Of a stretch of 64,000 nt of DNA, positions 43,603-51,984 are shown one piece after another. The stretch's first letter is position 1. Each line of letters starts with the position of its first letter. The stretch lies in the NCBI RefSeq assembly GCF_006494775.1, contig NZ_CP041146.1, positions 5,270,001-5,334,000 of the forward strand, written 5' to 3'. The translations under genes and the position numbers were made by a program. Source of the DNA: Nocardioides humi (lineage in GTDB: Bacteria; Actinomycetota; Actinomycetes; Propionibacteriales; Nocardioidaceae). Under the pieces are notes generated by a model. That model was not told the origin of the DNA. It worked only from the letters and a program-made list of their open reading frames with translations, and searched no databases.

Positions 43603-44562
43603 GTGCCGCTCAACCTGACCCAGCTCGCCACGCTGAACGAGTTCGTCCGGCGGGGCAGCCTGACCGCGGCGGCGGAGGCGCTGGGCTATACCGCGGGGGC
43701 GGCGTCCCAGCAGATCAGTGCGCTCGAGCGCTCGGTCGGCAAGCCGCTGCTGCGCAAGGCGGGGCGGCACCTGGTCCTCACCGACGCCGGCCGGGTGCTC
43801 GCCGAGCACGCGGAGGGGCTGCTGCTCGCCGAGTCCCGGGCCGTCCGGGCGGTCACCGACGGGGCCGGCGAGGTGGCGGGCACGCTCGTCGTGGGCACCT
43901 GGGGGAGCACCACCGCCGCGCTTCTCGCGCCGGTTCTCGGCGAGGCGGCGGCACGTTACCCGCGGCTGGGGGTACGCAGCCGCGAGATCGACGTCGACGA
44001 GGCCGCGAGGGCGGTCCGACTCGGCGACGTCGACGTCGCCTTCGGGCTCGACTACCCGGACGCCCCGATGCCGCGCGACCCGCGGATCCGGCTGCTGCGG
44101 CTGCGGCGGGAGTCGTTCGCGCTGGCGATGAGCCCGCGTGACTCGCTGGCCGCGCGGAGCGAGGCGAGCCTCTACGAGCTGGACTCGGCCGACTGGGTGA
44201 TGCCCACGGCGCACAGCGCGTACGGCATGGCGCTGCGGACGGTGTGCCGCCGGCACGGGTTCGAGCCGACGGTGGTGCACGAGGTGACCGACACCGCCGC
44301 GACGCTGGTGCTGGCCGCCGAGGGGGTCGGCATCGCGCCGGTGACCGACCTGATGCTGCGGTTGAACCCGACCGTCGGCATCCGCCGGGTGCCGTTGCGG
44401 GAGTCCGTCACCCGCGACATCGTGCTGGTGCTGCCCGACGGCGTCCACGACGCGACGCTGCTCGCCCTCGTCGGCGTGGTGCGGGGGGTGGTCAGCCGCT
44501 CGCGCGGCGGTGCAGCAGACCGGCCACGGCCAGGTCCTGCCACGACATCCCGGTGCCCTTGA
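43603..44562 (+). CDS. LysR-family transcriptional regulator
   Basis: The 319-residue protein has an N-terminal HTH (LATLNEFVRRGSLTAAAEALGYTAGAASQQISALER) and an effector-binding domain (LVVGTWGSTTAALLAPVLG, DVDVAFGLDYPD). It is divergent from the FAD oxidoreductase operon across 176 bp and convergent with the OCD-like gene, overlapping it by 71 bp. Control of the flanking lysine-type catabolic genes is likely. GTG 43603 is the start best supported by family length. Confidence 0.88.
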   Translation: MPLNLTQLATLNEFVRRGSLTAAAEALGYTAGAASQQISALERSVGKPLLRKAGRHLVLTDAGRVLAEHAEGLLLAESRAVRAVTDGAGEVAGTLVVGTWGSTTAALLAPVLGEAAARYPRLGVRSREIDVDEAARAVRLGDVDVAFGLDYPDAPMPRDPRIRLLRLRRESFALAMSPRDSLAARSEASLYELDSADWVMPTAHSAYGMALRTVCRRHGFEPTVVHEVTDTAATLVLAAEGVGIAPVTDLMLRLNPTVGIRRVPLRESVTRDIVLVLPDGVHDATLLALVGVVRGVVSRSRGGAADRPRPGPATTSRCP

Positions 44563-45430
44563 AGACCCGGACGGCGTCCTCGGCCGGACCGGCTTCGCCC
44601 AGCACCAGCTCGCGCAGGCAGATCAGGTCGTCGGTGGTGATCGCGCCGGACCTGATGGCCTGGATGACGTCGCCCGCCTCCCGCAGCGCCGAGCCCCGCG
44701 ACTCGACCACGACGCTCGCGCCGGCGAGCGTCGCGTCGTCCAGCTCCCGCGCGTCCGGCTGGTAGGCGCCGATGGCGACGACCGCCGTACCGGGGCGGAG
44801 CAGCCGGCCGTCGAACAGCGGCTCGCGCGCCGTCGTGCAGCAGGCCACGACGTCGGCTCGCGCCACCGCGCCTGCGTCGGCGGACGCCGCCTCGATGCCG
44901 AGCTCGTCGCGGATCCTCGCCACCAGCGCGTCGACCCGGTCGCGTCGGCGGCCCACCACGTCGACGTGCCGCAGGGGCAGCACCTCGCTCAGGCTCCGGG
45001 CGTGCGCCCAGGCCTGCACGCCGGCGCCGAAGAGCGCCAGCCGGCCGCTGTCGGGCCGGGCCAGCCGGCGCGCAGCGAGGGCGGACACCGCCGAGGTGCG
45101 GAAGGTGGTCAGGTAGGTCCCGTCGAGGGTCGCCAGCGGTGTGAGGGTGCCGCCGTCCAGCAGGACGTACACGGCCTGCACGAGCGGCAGGTCGCACTCG
45201 GGGTTGGCCGGCGCGATCGACACCAGCTTGACCCCGGCGAGATCGCCGAAGGCGGCGGGCATCAGCAGGATCTGGCCCGCGGGGACGTCGGCGCCGGTGC
45301 GGGCCGGGTCGTCGTCCGGGTCGAAGCCGCCGAGCAGGAAGCCCTCCAGCGCCTCGATCGCGTCGTCGACGGACGTCCGCTCCGCCAGCGCGGCGGCGGA
45401 GAGGAAGGCGACGTCCATCGGCCCGCTCAC
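44492..45430 (-). CDS. Ornithine cyclodeaminase/mu-crystallin family, ketimine-reductase type
   Basis: The 312-residue protein has the family Rossmann motif LALFGAGVQAWAHARSL and the substrate region TLDGTYLTTFRTSAVSALAA. Where true ornithine or lysine cyclodeaminases have the catalytic Asp in DxPGK, this one reads AIGAYQPDARELDD, as in mu-crystallin-type ketimine reductases. I therefore predict reduction of a cyclic imine such as piperideine-2-carboxylate to pipecolate. Its ATG overlaps the stop of the glutaryl-CoA dehydrogenase gene, so both are in one operon. Confidence 0.78.
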   Translation of the reverse strand: MSGPMDVAFLSAAALAERTSVDDAIEALEGFLLGGFDPDDDPARTGADVPAGQILLMPAAFGDLAGVKLVSIAPANPECDLPLVQAVYVLLDGGTLTPLATLDGTYLTTFRTSAVSALAARRLARPDSGRLALFGAGVQAWAHARSLSEVLPLRHVDVVGRRRDRVDALVARIRDELGIEAASADAGAVARADVVACCTTAREPLFDGRLLRPGTAVVAIGAYQPDARELDDATLAGASVVVESRGSALREAGDVIQAIRSGAITTDDLICLRELVLGEAGPAEDAVRVFKGTGMSWQDLAVAGLLHRRASG

Positions 45431-46599
45431 CGGAACGCGGCGATGCCGGTGAGCGCCTGGCCGACGACCAGGGTGTGCATCTCGACGGTGCCCTCGTAGG
45501 TCAGCACCGACTCCAGGTTGTTGGCGTGCCGGATCACCGGGAACTCCAGGGAGATGCCGTTGGCGCCGAGGATGGTGCGGGCGGTGCGGCAGATCTCGAT
45601 GGCCTCGCGCACGTTGTTGAGCTTGCCGAGGCTGACCTGCTCGGACCGCAGCTCACCGGCGTCCTTGAGCCGGCCCAGGTGCAGCGCCAGGAGGAATCCC
45701 TTGGCGTACTCCAGGTACATGTCGGCCAGCTTCTGCTGGGTCAGCTGGAATCCGGCGATCGGCCTGCCGAACTGGGTGCGCTCGCCGGCGTAGGTCTGGG
45801 CCGTCTGCAGCGCCGAGCGGGCGGCGCCCATCGCGCCCCACACGATGCCGTAGCGGGCCTCGTTGAGACACGACAGCGGCCCCTTGAGCCCGCGGACCTC
45901 CGGGAAGGCGGCCGCCCCGGGGAGACGCACCCCGTCGAGCACGAGCTCGCTGGTGACCGAGGCCCGCAGCGACATCTTGTGCTTGATCAGCGGCGCCGAG
46001 AAGCCGGCGGTGTCGGTCGGGACGACGAAGCCGCGGACGCCGTCGTCGGTCTGCGCCCACACCACGGCCACGTCGGCGACCGAGCCGTTGGTGATCCACA
46101 TCTTGCGGCCATCGAGCACCCAGTCGTCTCCGTCGCGGCAGGCCCGGGTGCGCATGCTGGCCGGGTCGGAGCCGGCGTCGGGCTCGGTCAGCCCGAAGCA
46201 GCCGATCGCCTCGCCCGCGGCCATCCGCGGCAGCCACTCCTGCCGGTGCTCCTCGCTGCCCCAGCGGTGGATCGCGTACATCGCCAGCGATCCCTGCACC
46301 GACACCAGCGACCGGATCCCGGAGTCCGACGCCTCGAGCTCGAGGCAGGCGAGTCCGTACTGCACGGCCGACATGCCGGCGCAGCCGTAGCCCTCCAGGT
46401 GCATGCCGAGCACGCCCAGGGAGCCGAGCTCGCGGGCCAGGTCCCGGACGCCGGGGATCTCGCCGCGCTCGAACCAGTCGGCCACATAGGGGTCGACCGC
46501 GTCCGCGCAGAACTTGCGCACCGAGTCGGCGACGGCCCGCTCCTCGTGGTCCAGCAGGGAGGTCAGGTCGGCGGGGTCCCGCCGGTCGACGGCACTCAT
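45427..46599 (-). CDS. gcdH: Glutaryl-CoA dehydrogenase
   Basis: The 390-residue acyl-CoA dehydrogenase has features of the glutaryl-CoA branch: YGCAGMSAVQYGLACLELE, the substrate-carboxylate Arg in SGIRSLVSVQ, GCFGLTEPDAGSDPASM, WITNGSVADV, and the catalytic Glu in YEGTVEMHTLVVGQA. It converts glutaryl-CoA to crotonyl-CoA and CO2, the last specific step of lysine catabolism through 2-oxoadipate. ATG 46599 overlaps the stop of the upstream malate synthase remnant. Confidence 0.88.
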   Translation of the reverse strand: MSAVDRRDPADLTSLLDHEERAVADSVRKFCADAVDPYVADWFERGEIPGVRDLARELGSLGVLGMHLEGYGCAGMSAVQYGLACLELEASDSGIRSLVSVQGSLAMYAIHRWGSEEHRQEWLPRMAAGEAIGCFGLTEPDAGSDPASMRTRACRDGDDWVLDGRKMWITNGSVADVAVVWAQTDDGVRGFVVPTDTAGFSAPLIKHKMSLRASVTSELVLDGVRLPGAAAFPEVRGLKGPLSCLNEARYGIVWGAMGAARSALQTAQTYAGERTQFGRPIAGFQLTQQKLADMYLEYAKGFLLALHLGRLKDAGELRSEQVSLGKLNNVREAIEICRTARTILGANGISLEFPVIRHANNLESVLTYEGTVEMHTLVVGQALTGIAAFR

Positions 46600-46877
46600 G
46601 CGACCACCGCGTAGGCCGGCACGGTCAGGAACTCCGCGAAGTCGTCGGCGAGGGACCTGTCCCGGCACAACGGGGCGAACGCCGCCATCCCGCCGACAGC
46701 CATGGCGCCGCGGCGGTGACGGGTCCTGACCAGCAGCTGCGCGTAGGCGCGCAGCTCGTCGCGTGTCGGGCCGAAGTGCCGCTGGAGCTCGGCGACGGAG
46801 GCGAGGGCTCCCGACGTGAGGATCCCGTCCCCTCCGGGGACGGCCGGTCCGGTCAGCTCGATGGGCACAGAGGTCAC
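46596..46877 (-). pseudogene. aceB: Malate synthase A (aceB) with large internal in-frame deletions
   Basis: This intact 93-codon frame is a mosaic of three separated parts of malate synthase A. It has the N-terminus (VPIELTGPAVPG, ILTSGALASVAELQRHFGPTRDEL), an internal segment (AYAQLLVRTRHRRGAMAVGGMAAF, normally around residue 260) and the C-terminus (LADDFAEFLTVPAYAVVA). More than 400 residues, including most of the TIM barrel, are missing, so no catalysis is expected. The deletions kept the frame and the ATGA overlap with gcdH. Two malate synthase G genes in the window supply the activity. Confidence 0.75.
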
Positions 46878-47043
46878 CTCTCAAGAACGTGGTGAGCGAG
46901 ATGCTTCCAGTCTGCAGGTGTCCGGGAGAAGGGCGGGAGACCGCAAGTCGGCGACCTTCAGCATCAGCGGGACTGTTGGGTTTCGTGCGATCCAGCGGGG
47001 CGGGCGGCAACCGCCGCCGGACGTGAGCGTCCCGGTCGTGACC

Positions 47044-47607
47044 TCACCTGAGTAGCGGGTGCATCGCGTTCAGCGCCAGTTCGATCGGACGTGCCGAGCG
47101 TTGGACTCGTGAGATGGTGATGGCGCCTTCCAGGGTGCTGACGCAGAGCAGCGCGAGATCGGTTGCCTCGCTCGGTTCGTGTCCGTGTGCGACGAGCGAC
47201 TCGGCGAGTAGCGCGGTCCAGGTGTCGATGATGTCGGCGACCACGGGGCCGAGGTCGTCGTCGGCGTAGGCCTCTTGTGCGGCGGCGCCGATGGGGCATC
47301 CGGCGGTGTATCCGGTCGAGGCGAGTTGTCGTTGGTAGTGCAAGCAGATCTGCTGGAACAGCTCCGCGGAGGTGAGTCCGGCGTCGATGCCCTGCCGGAG
47401 TTGGGTGCTGACCTGATCGCCGACCCACCGCAGAGCATCGGTGAGCAGTTCGTTTCGTCCGCCAGGGAAGTGATGACCCACGGAGCCGCGCGGGCCGTGG
47501 CTGTGTTGGAGGACTCCGGTCACCGAGGTGCCGGCCACGCCTCGTTCGCGTAGCAGAAGTGCCGCACTGGTCACCATACGTTGCCTGGTGTCGGTTGTCG
47601 CTCCCAC
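47044..47607 (-). CDS. TetR-family regulator
   Basis: The 187-residue protein has an N-terminal HTH (MVTSAALLLRERGVAGTSVTGVL, GSVGHHFPGGRNELL) and a C-terminal domain of the LmrA/YxaF type with GYTAGCPIGAAAQEA. It diverges from the zinc alcohol dehydrogenase gene, with a palindrome between them, so it most likely represses that gene and itself. GTG 47607 with AAGGGA upstream was preferred; TTG 47628 would add seven residues. Confidence 0.85.
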   Translation of the reverse strand: MGATTDTRQRMVTSAALLLRERGVAGTSVTGVLQHSHGPRGSVGHHFPGGRNELLTDALRWVGDQVSTQLRQGIDAGLTSAELFQQICLHYQRQLASTGYTAGCPIGAAAQEAYADDDLGPVVADIIDTWTALLAESLVAHGHEPSEATDLALLCVSTLEGAITISRVQRSARPIELALNAMHPLLR

Positions 47608-47632
47608 CTTCGCGTCCCTTCTGGTCAATGAT

Positions 47633-47653
47633 TATGCTCTGCTGAATAGCATA
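47633..47653. promoter_or_regulatory. Palindromic operator between tetR-type and dehydrogenase genes
   Basis: TATGCT-N9-AGCATA is a perfect 6-bp inverted repeat in the short AT-rich gap between the two divergent genes, 13 bp before the dehydrogenase ATG. It overlaps any promoter that could sit there, as expected for TetR repression. Confidence 0.65.
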
Positions 47654-47666
47654 TCAAGGAGGGGTC

Positions 47667-48815
47667 ATGCGAGAACTGAACGTGATCAAGCCCGGTCGGA
47701 TCGACTGGGTCGAGCGGCCCGCCCCGGTGTTGGTCGAGGAGACCGACGTGCTGGTGCGGCCCTTCGTGGCGAGTCGTTGCGACGGGGACGTGTTGCCGTT
47801 GCATCTGCATGGTGTGAAGCACAAGGCGATGCACGCGGCGATGAAGTCCGGGGTCGTCGACCCGGTCGTCGCGAACATCATCGGCACGAACCCGTTCGAG
47901 GGTCCGTTCGGGATCGGTCACGAGGCCATCGCCCAGGTGACTGCGGTCGGAGATGCGGTCGCGAACCTGAGGGTGGGTGATGTCGTGGTGGTGCCGTGGG
48001 CTGTCTCCTGTGGAGCCTGCTATGAGTGCAAGCTCGGCCTGACCGCGAAGTGCTCGACGTTCGTTCCCACCAGTCCCGGTCAGACGCTGTCCTGTTACGG
48101 GTTCGGCCCGATGTCGGGCTCGTGGGGTGGGGTCATCGCCGACACGTTGCGGATCCCGTTCGCCGACCACATGCTCGTCACCATCCCCGATGCTGTGGAC
48201 CCGCTCCGGGTCGCGTCGGCGGGAGACAACCTCACCGACGCCTGGCGCGGTGTAGCGCCAGCGCTGGAGCAGCGACCCGGCGGGCGGGTACTGGTCATCG
48301 GCGGCGGGGCGCAGAGCATCGGTCTGTACGCCGCGGGGTTCGCCGTACTCCTCGGCGCGGAGCGGGTCGATTACTTCGATGACCGCGACGCCCGCCTGGA
48401 CCTCGCTGCGAGCTTCGGTGCCACGGTGCACAAGGTGTCGAAGAAGCGCAGCAAGTCGCTGTTGCCTGTGATCACCGACCGGTACGACGTCGCGGTGGAG
48501 GCGTCCTCGACCGGACAGGGCCTGCGTGACGCCCTGCGTGCGCTGCGCCCGGGGGGAATCTGTACGGGCAATGGTTACTACCTCGGGACCGGAACCCTTC
48601 TTCCGGTGATGGACATGTACGCCACCAGCGCCACCCTCCAGGTCGGTGTATCCCACATCCGCCCTCACCTGCCGGCGATGCTCGACTTCATCGCCGAGAC
48701 CGGGTTCGAGGCCGAACGTGTCACGAGCCTGCTCGCCGACTGGGAGGACGCGGTCGAGGCCTACGCGGCGCACACCACCAAGGTCGTCCTCCACCGCGAG
48801 CCACTCACCCTCTGA
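47667..48815 (+). CDS. Zinc-dependent medium-chain dehydrogenase
   Basis: The 382-residue enzyme has catalytic-zinc residues (Cys in SRCDGD, His-Glu in GIGHEAIA), the structural-zinc loop CGACYECKLGLTAKC and the NAD(P) motif VLVIGGGAQSIGLYA. Substrate is unknown. AAGGAGGG stands 7 nt before ATG 47667. Expression is probably controlled by the divergent TetR protein. Confidence 0.88.
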   Translation: MRELNVIKPGRIDWVERPAPVLVEETDVLVRPFVASRCDGDVLPLHLHGVKHKAMHAAMKSGVVDPVVANIIGTNPFEGPFGIGHEAIAQVTAVGDAVANLRVGDVVVVPWAVSCGACYECKLGLTAKCSTFVPTSPGQTLSCYGFGPMSGSWGGVIADTLRIPFADHMLVTIPDAVDPLRVASAGDNLTDAWRGVAPALEQRPGGRVLVIGGGAQSIGLYAAGFAVLLGAERVDYFDDRDARLDLAASFGATVHKVSKKRSKSLLPVITDRYDVAVEASSTGQGLRDALRALRPGGICTGNGYYLGTGTLLPVMDMYATSATLQVGVSHIRPHLPAMLDFIAETGFEAERVTSLLADWEDAVEAYAAHTTKVVLHREPLTL

Positions 48816-48864
48816 CCATCCATCCTTTCGACCGACCGGTTCCCACCATTGAAGGACGGCCTTC

Positions 48865-49235
48865 GTGCCTCAGCTCCAGCTCACCGTCCTAGTGTCCCGT
48901 CAGGCTGATTCGCCGCCATATCCGGCAGCCCTGGCACGCACCTCGCGGCGTTGGCCGCGCTCGACAGACGACCCGGTATGCCCTCGCACGGCCGCCTTGC
49001 GATGCACGCACCATGACCACCGACTATGTCAGCGCTTCAACCTGACAGGACACTAGCCGGGAGCGCTCACCGAGGAGGGAGCTGCGTCGATCCAGTCCCA
49101 GCTCGCGGCCACGTCGTTGAAGTGGGAGGGCGCGCCCGACGATGAGTTCTTCCGCTCACTGTCCTGGGCGCCGATCAGGCGTTGCGCGTGTGGGTGCTGA
49201 TCCACGAGCAGGCCGACGAACGGCCCCGGGAGCGA
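48865..49235 (+). pseudogene. Tautomerase-family gene, broken by a small element and a deletion
   Basis: The start GTG 48865 reads MPQLQLTV and is then interrupted by the inverted-repeat element at 48889-49056, whose terminal TAG is an in-frame stop. Immediately after it, still in frame, follows PGALTEEGAASIQSQLAA, WEGAPDDEFFRSLSWA, then an internal deletion with frame change, then ALRVWVLIHEQAD, the usual C-terminal strand of this tautomerase group. Removing CTAG-to-CTAG would rejoin LTV and PGALTEEG exactly. The 3' end is lost at a junction with a carbonic-anhydrase remnant. Confidence 0.65.
48889..49056. mobile_element. 168-bp MITE-like element with 20-bp terminal inverted repeats
   Basis: The left end CTAGTGTCCCGTCAGGCTGA and the complement of the right end (starting CTAGTGTCCTGTCAGG) match at 18 of 20 positions. 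The interior is too short for a transposase and I see no gene in it. Length is a multiple of three. It has no obvious target duplication outside the CTAG termini. It looks like a non-autonomous derivative mobilised by a transposase encoded elsewhere. Confidence 0.7.
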
Positions 49236-49314
49236 CGAACGCCTCTTCGTCGATGCGTGGCCGATGCTCTCCGAGCGGCAGCACGCGCCCCGCGTCGTCG
49301 TGGTCGGCGCTCAT
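49218..49314 (-). pseudogene. 5' fragment of a gamma-carbonic-anhydrase gene
   Basis: From ATG 49314, 7 bp downstream of the GlcG-like gene on the same strand, about 32 residues read VLPLGEHRPRIDEEAFVAPGAV, the standard N-terminus of gamma-class carbonic anhydrases. The similarity then stops where the tautomerase remnant begins from the other strand. The rest of the left-handed helix and the zinc histidines are gone. This is the end product of a deletion joining two genes. Confidence 0.6.
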
Positions 49315-49321
49315 GCCCGGG

Positions 49322-49750
49322 TCACTCCGCCTGCGCCACGAGTCCGACGGCGGCGACGCCGGCGACGGCTGCGGCCTCGTCGTTGTCCGAGCTGTCGCCG
49401 GTGACCCCGACGGCTCCCAGGAGCTCGCCGTCGGCGGTCCGCACGAGCACTCCGCCCGGCACGGGCACCAGGGCACCGCCGATGGCGGCACCGACGGCGC
49501 TGACGAAGTACGCCTGCTGCTCCGCCCGGGCCATCAGCGATCGGGATCCCATGCCGAGGGCGAGGGCGCCGTACGCCTTGCCGAAGGCGATCTCGAAGCG
49601 GCTCATCGAGGCGCCGTCCTCGCGCTCGACGGCGACGACGTGCCCGCCGGCGTCGAGCACGGCCACCGTCAGCGGCTTCAGCCGGCGCGCCTCGCCCTCG
49701 GCGCGGACCGCGGCGATGATCGCGCGGCATGTCTCCAGGTCGATGCTCAT
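49322..49750 (-). CDS. GlcG/HbpS-type protein
   Basis: The 142-residue protein has the complete GlcG fold signatures: [42 protein letters not shown] and [19 protein letters not shown]. The family includes haem-binding HbpS and GlcG beside glycolate-utilisation genes. Here its ATG overlaps the stop of the malate synthase G gene (ATGA), which agrees with a role in the glycolate/glyoxylate pathway. Confidence 0.88.
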   Translation of the reverse strand: MSIDLETCRAIIAAVRAEGEARRLKPLTVAVLDAGGHVVAVEREDGASMSRFEIAFGKAYGALALGMGSRSLMARAEQQAYFVSAVGAAIGGALVPVPGGVLVRTADGELLGAVGVTGDSSDNDEAAAVAGVAAVGLVAQAE

Positions 49751-51918
49751 CGACTGGCTCCCTTCTCGTCGGTCTTCTGGGCGAGGCGACGACGGTGCAG
49801 GATCGGCTCGGTGTAGCCGGACGGCTGTCCGCGACCGTCGATGATCAGCTCGCGTGCGGCGCTGAAGGCCTCACCGTCGTAGGTGGGAGCCATCGGCCGG
49901 TACGCCGGGTCGCCGGCGTTCTGCTCGTCCACGACGCGGGCCATGCGTCGCAGCGACTCGTCCACCTCGGCCACCGTGACGACCCTGTGGTGGACCCAGT
50001 TGGCCACGTGCTGGGCGCTGATCCGGCAGGTGGCACGGTCCTCCATGAGGGGCGTGCCGGAGAGGTCCGGCACCTTGGAGCAGCCGATGCCCTGGTCCAC
50101 CCAGCGCACGACGTAGCCCAGGATGCCCTGGACGTTGTTGTCGAGCTCGGCGCGCCGCGCGGCGTCGTCCCACTCGGCGGGGTCGCCGAGCGGGATGGTG
50201 AGGAGCTGCTCCAGGGTCGCGGTCCGCTGCCCGGCGAGCTCGTCCTGGCGGGCGTGCACGTCGACCGCGTGGTAGTGCAGGGCGTGGAGCGTGGCGGCGG
50301 TGGGGGAGGGCACCCAGGCGCAGCTGGCGCCGGCGAGCGGGTGACCGATCTTCTGCTCGAGCATGGCGGCCATGGAGTCGGGCGCGGCCCACATCCCCTT
50401 GCCGATCTGGGCCCTGCCCCGGAATCCGCAGGCGAGTCCGATCTCGACGTTGCGCTGCTCGTAGGCCCTGATCCAGGTCTGGTCTTTCATCGCGCCCTTG
50501 CGGGGCATCGGCCCGGCCAGCATCGACGTGTGCATCTCGTCGCCGGTGCGGTCCAGGAAGCCGGTGTTGATGAAGGCGACCCGGTCCCTGGCCGCGTGGA
50601 TGCAGGCCGCGAGGTTGGCCGACGTGCGCCGCTCCTCGTCCATGATCCCGAGCTTGAAGGTGAGGTCCGGGAGGTCCAGGGCCTGCTCCGTCCGCGCCAG
50701 GATCTCGCACGCGAGGGCCACCTCGTCGGGGCCGTGCAGCTTGGGCTTCACGACGTACGCCGAGCCGGCGCGCGAGTTGCCGCCGGCCCGGTCGCCGCGC
50801 AGGTCGTGCAGGCTGCCGAGCCCGGTCATCAACGCATCGACGATGCCCTCGGGGACCTGGCGCCCCTGGGCGTCGAGGATCGCGTCGGTCGTCATCAGGT
50901 GACCCACCTGGCGCACCAGCAGGAGGGCGCGGCCGGGCAGGACCACGGGGGAGCCCCCGTCGGGGGAGGTGTAGGTCCGCGGTCCGTTCATCGCACGCAC
51001 GAAGGTGCGACCGTCCTTGGTCACGCTCTCCCGGAGCGTGCCCCGCATCAGGCCGAGCCAGTTGCGGTAGGCGGACACCTTGTCCGCCGCGTCCACCGCG
51101 GCGACGGAGTCCTCGAGGTCGACGATCGTGGTCACCGCCGACTCCAGCACCACGTCGCAGACCCCGGCGCCGTCCGTGGCGCCGACGGGGTGCTCCCGGT
51201 CGATGCGCAGCTCGAGGTGCAGGCCGTGGTGGCGGAGCAGGATCGCGGTCGGGGAGTCGGCGGATCCCTGGTAGCCGGCGAACGCGGCGGGGTCGCTCAG
51301 TGCCGCGCTGCCGGCAGCGGTCTCGACCGCGAGGTGGCCGTCCACCACGGTGTACGCCGTTGCCTCGGCGTGGCTGCCCGACGCGAGGGGCACGGCCTCG
51401 TCGAGGAACTGCCGGGCGCGCGCGATGACCGCGGCACCGCGCACCGGGTCGTAGCCCCCGGGGTGGTCGCGGTCCCCGGCATCGATGGCGTCGGTGCCGT
51501 ACAGCGCGTCGTACAGCGAGCCCCACCTGGCGTTGGCCGCGTTGAGCGCGTAGCGCGCGTTGAGCACGGGGACGATGAGCTGGGGGCCGGCGATGGAGGC
51601 GATCTCGTCGTCGACCTGGGAGGTGGAGATCGTGAAGTCGGCGGGCTCGTCCACGAGGTAGCCGATGGCACGGAGATGCTCGACGTACGCCTCGGGCGCG
51701 TCGCCGTCGCCCTCGGCGTGGTAGCGATCGAGGTCCGCCTGCAGCTCCTCCCGCCGAGCCAGCGCCGCGCGGATCCTGGGCGCGAGCTCCTCGACGAGGG
51801 AGGCCGCCTCGCGCCAGAACCGGTCGGCGTCCAGGCCGGTGCCGGGGAGCGCCTCCTCGGTCACGAAGGCGAAGAGCTCGGGGGCGACGCTCAGGCCGTG
51901 GACGGATGCTCGCTGCAT
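49747..51918 (-). CDS. glcB: Malate synthase G, copy 1
   Basis: The 723-residue length is standard for the G isoform. Family sequences include [73 protein letters not shown] and [18 protein letters not shown], which includes the catalytic Asp. It condenses glyoxylate with acetyl-CoA to malate. GAGG lies 7 nt before ATG 51918. It is divergent from an IclR regulator with a palindrome between them. A second copy lies at 58783. Confidence 0.95.
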   Translation of the reverse strand: MQRASVHGLSVAPELFAFVTEEALPGTGLDADRFWREAASLVEELAPRIRAALARREELQADLDRYHAEGDGDAPEAYVEHLRAIGYLVDEPADFTISTSQVDDEIASIAGPQLIVPVLNARYALNAANARWGSLYDALYGTDAIDAGDRDHPGGYDPVRGAAVIARARQFLDEAVPLASGSHAEATAYTVVDGHLAVETAAGSAALSDPAAFAGYQGSADSPTAILLRHHGLHLELRIDREHPVGATDGAGVCDVVLESAVTTIVDLEDSVAAVDAADKVSAYRNWLGLMRGTLRESVTKDGRTFVRAMNGPRTYTSPDGGSPVVLPGRALLLVRQVGHLMTTDAILDAQGRQVPEGIVDALMTGLGSLHDLRGDRAGGNSRAGSAYVVKPKLHGPDEVALACEILARTEQALDLPDLTFKLGIMDEERRTSANLAACIHAARDRVAFINTGFLDRTGDEMHTSMLAGPMPRKGAMKDQTWIRAYEQRNVEIGLACGFRGRAQIGKGMWAAPDSMAAMLEQKIGHPLAGASCAWVPSPTAATLHALHYHAVDVHARQDELAGQRTATLEQLLTIPLGDPAEWDDAARRAELDNNVQGILGYVVRWVDQGIGCSKVPDLSGTPLMEDRATCRISAQHVANWVHHRVVTVAEVDESLRRMARVVDEQNAGDPAYRPMAPTYDGEAFSAARELIIDGRGQPSGYTEPILHRRRLAQKTDEKGASR

Positions 51919-51934
51919 GACACTTCCTCAAAAC

Positions 51935-51947
51935 TCCATTATATGGA
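51935..51947. promoter_or_regulatory. IclR-type operator between malate synthase and regulator genes
   Basis: TCCAT-TAT-ATGGA is a perfect dyad in an AT-rich spacer of 66 bp between divergent genes. It resembles IclR-family sites of the TGGAAA/TTTCCA kind. Binding would control both genes. Confidence 0.65.
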
Positions 51948-51984
51948 ATAGTTGCTCCAGACTATGAAACTCTAGGGAGGTGCC

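Noticed and set aside
44492..45430. Lysine or ornithine cyclodeaminase
   Set aside because: The Asp of the DxPGK motif is replaced (AYQPDARE), as in mu-crystallin-type reductases, so direct cyclodeamination is unlikely.
49729..51951. Plus-strand frame of about 740 codons opposite malate synthase G
   Set aside because: Antisense shadow; no start signal or motif, and the minus strand encodes a full malate synthase.
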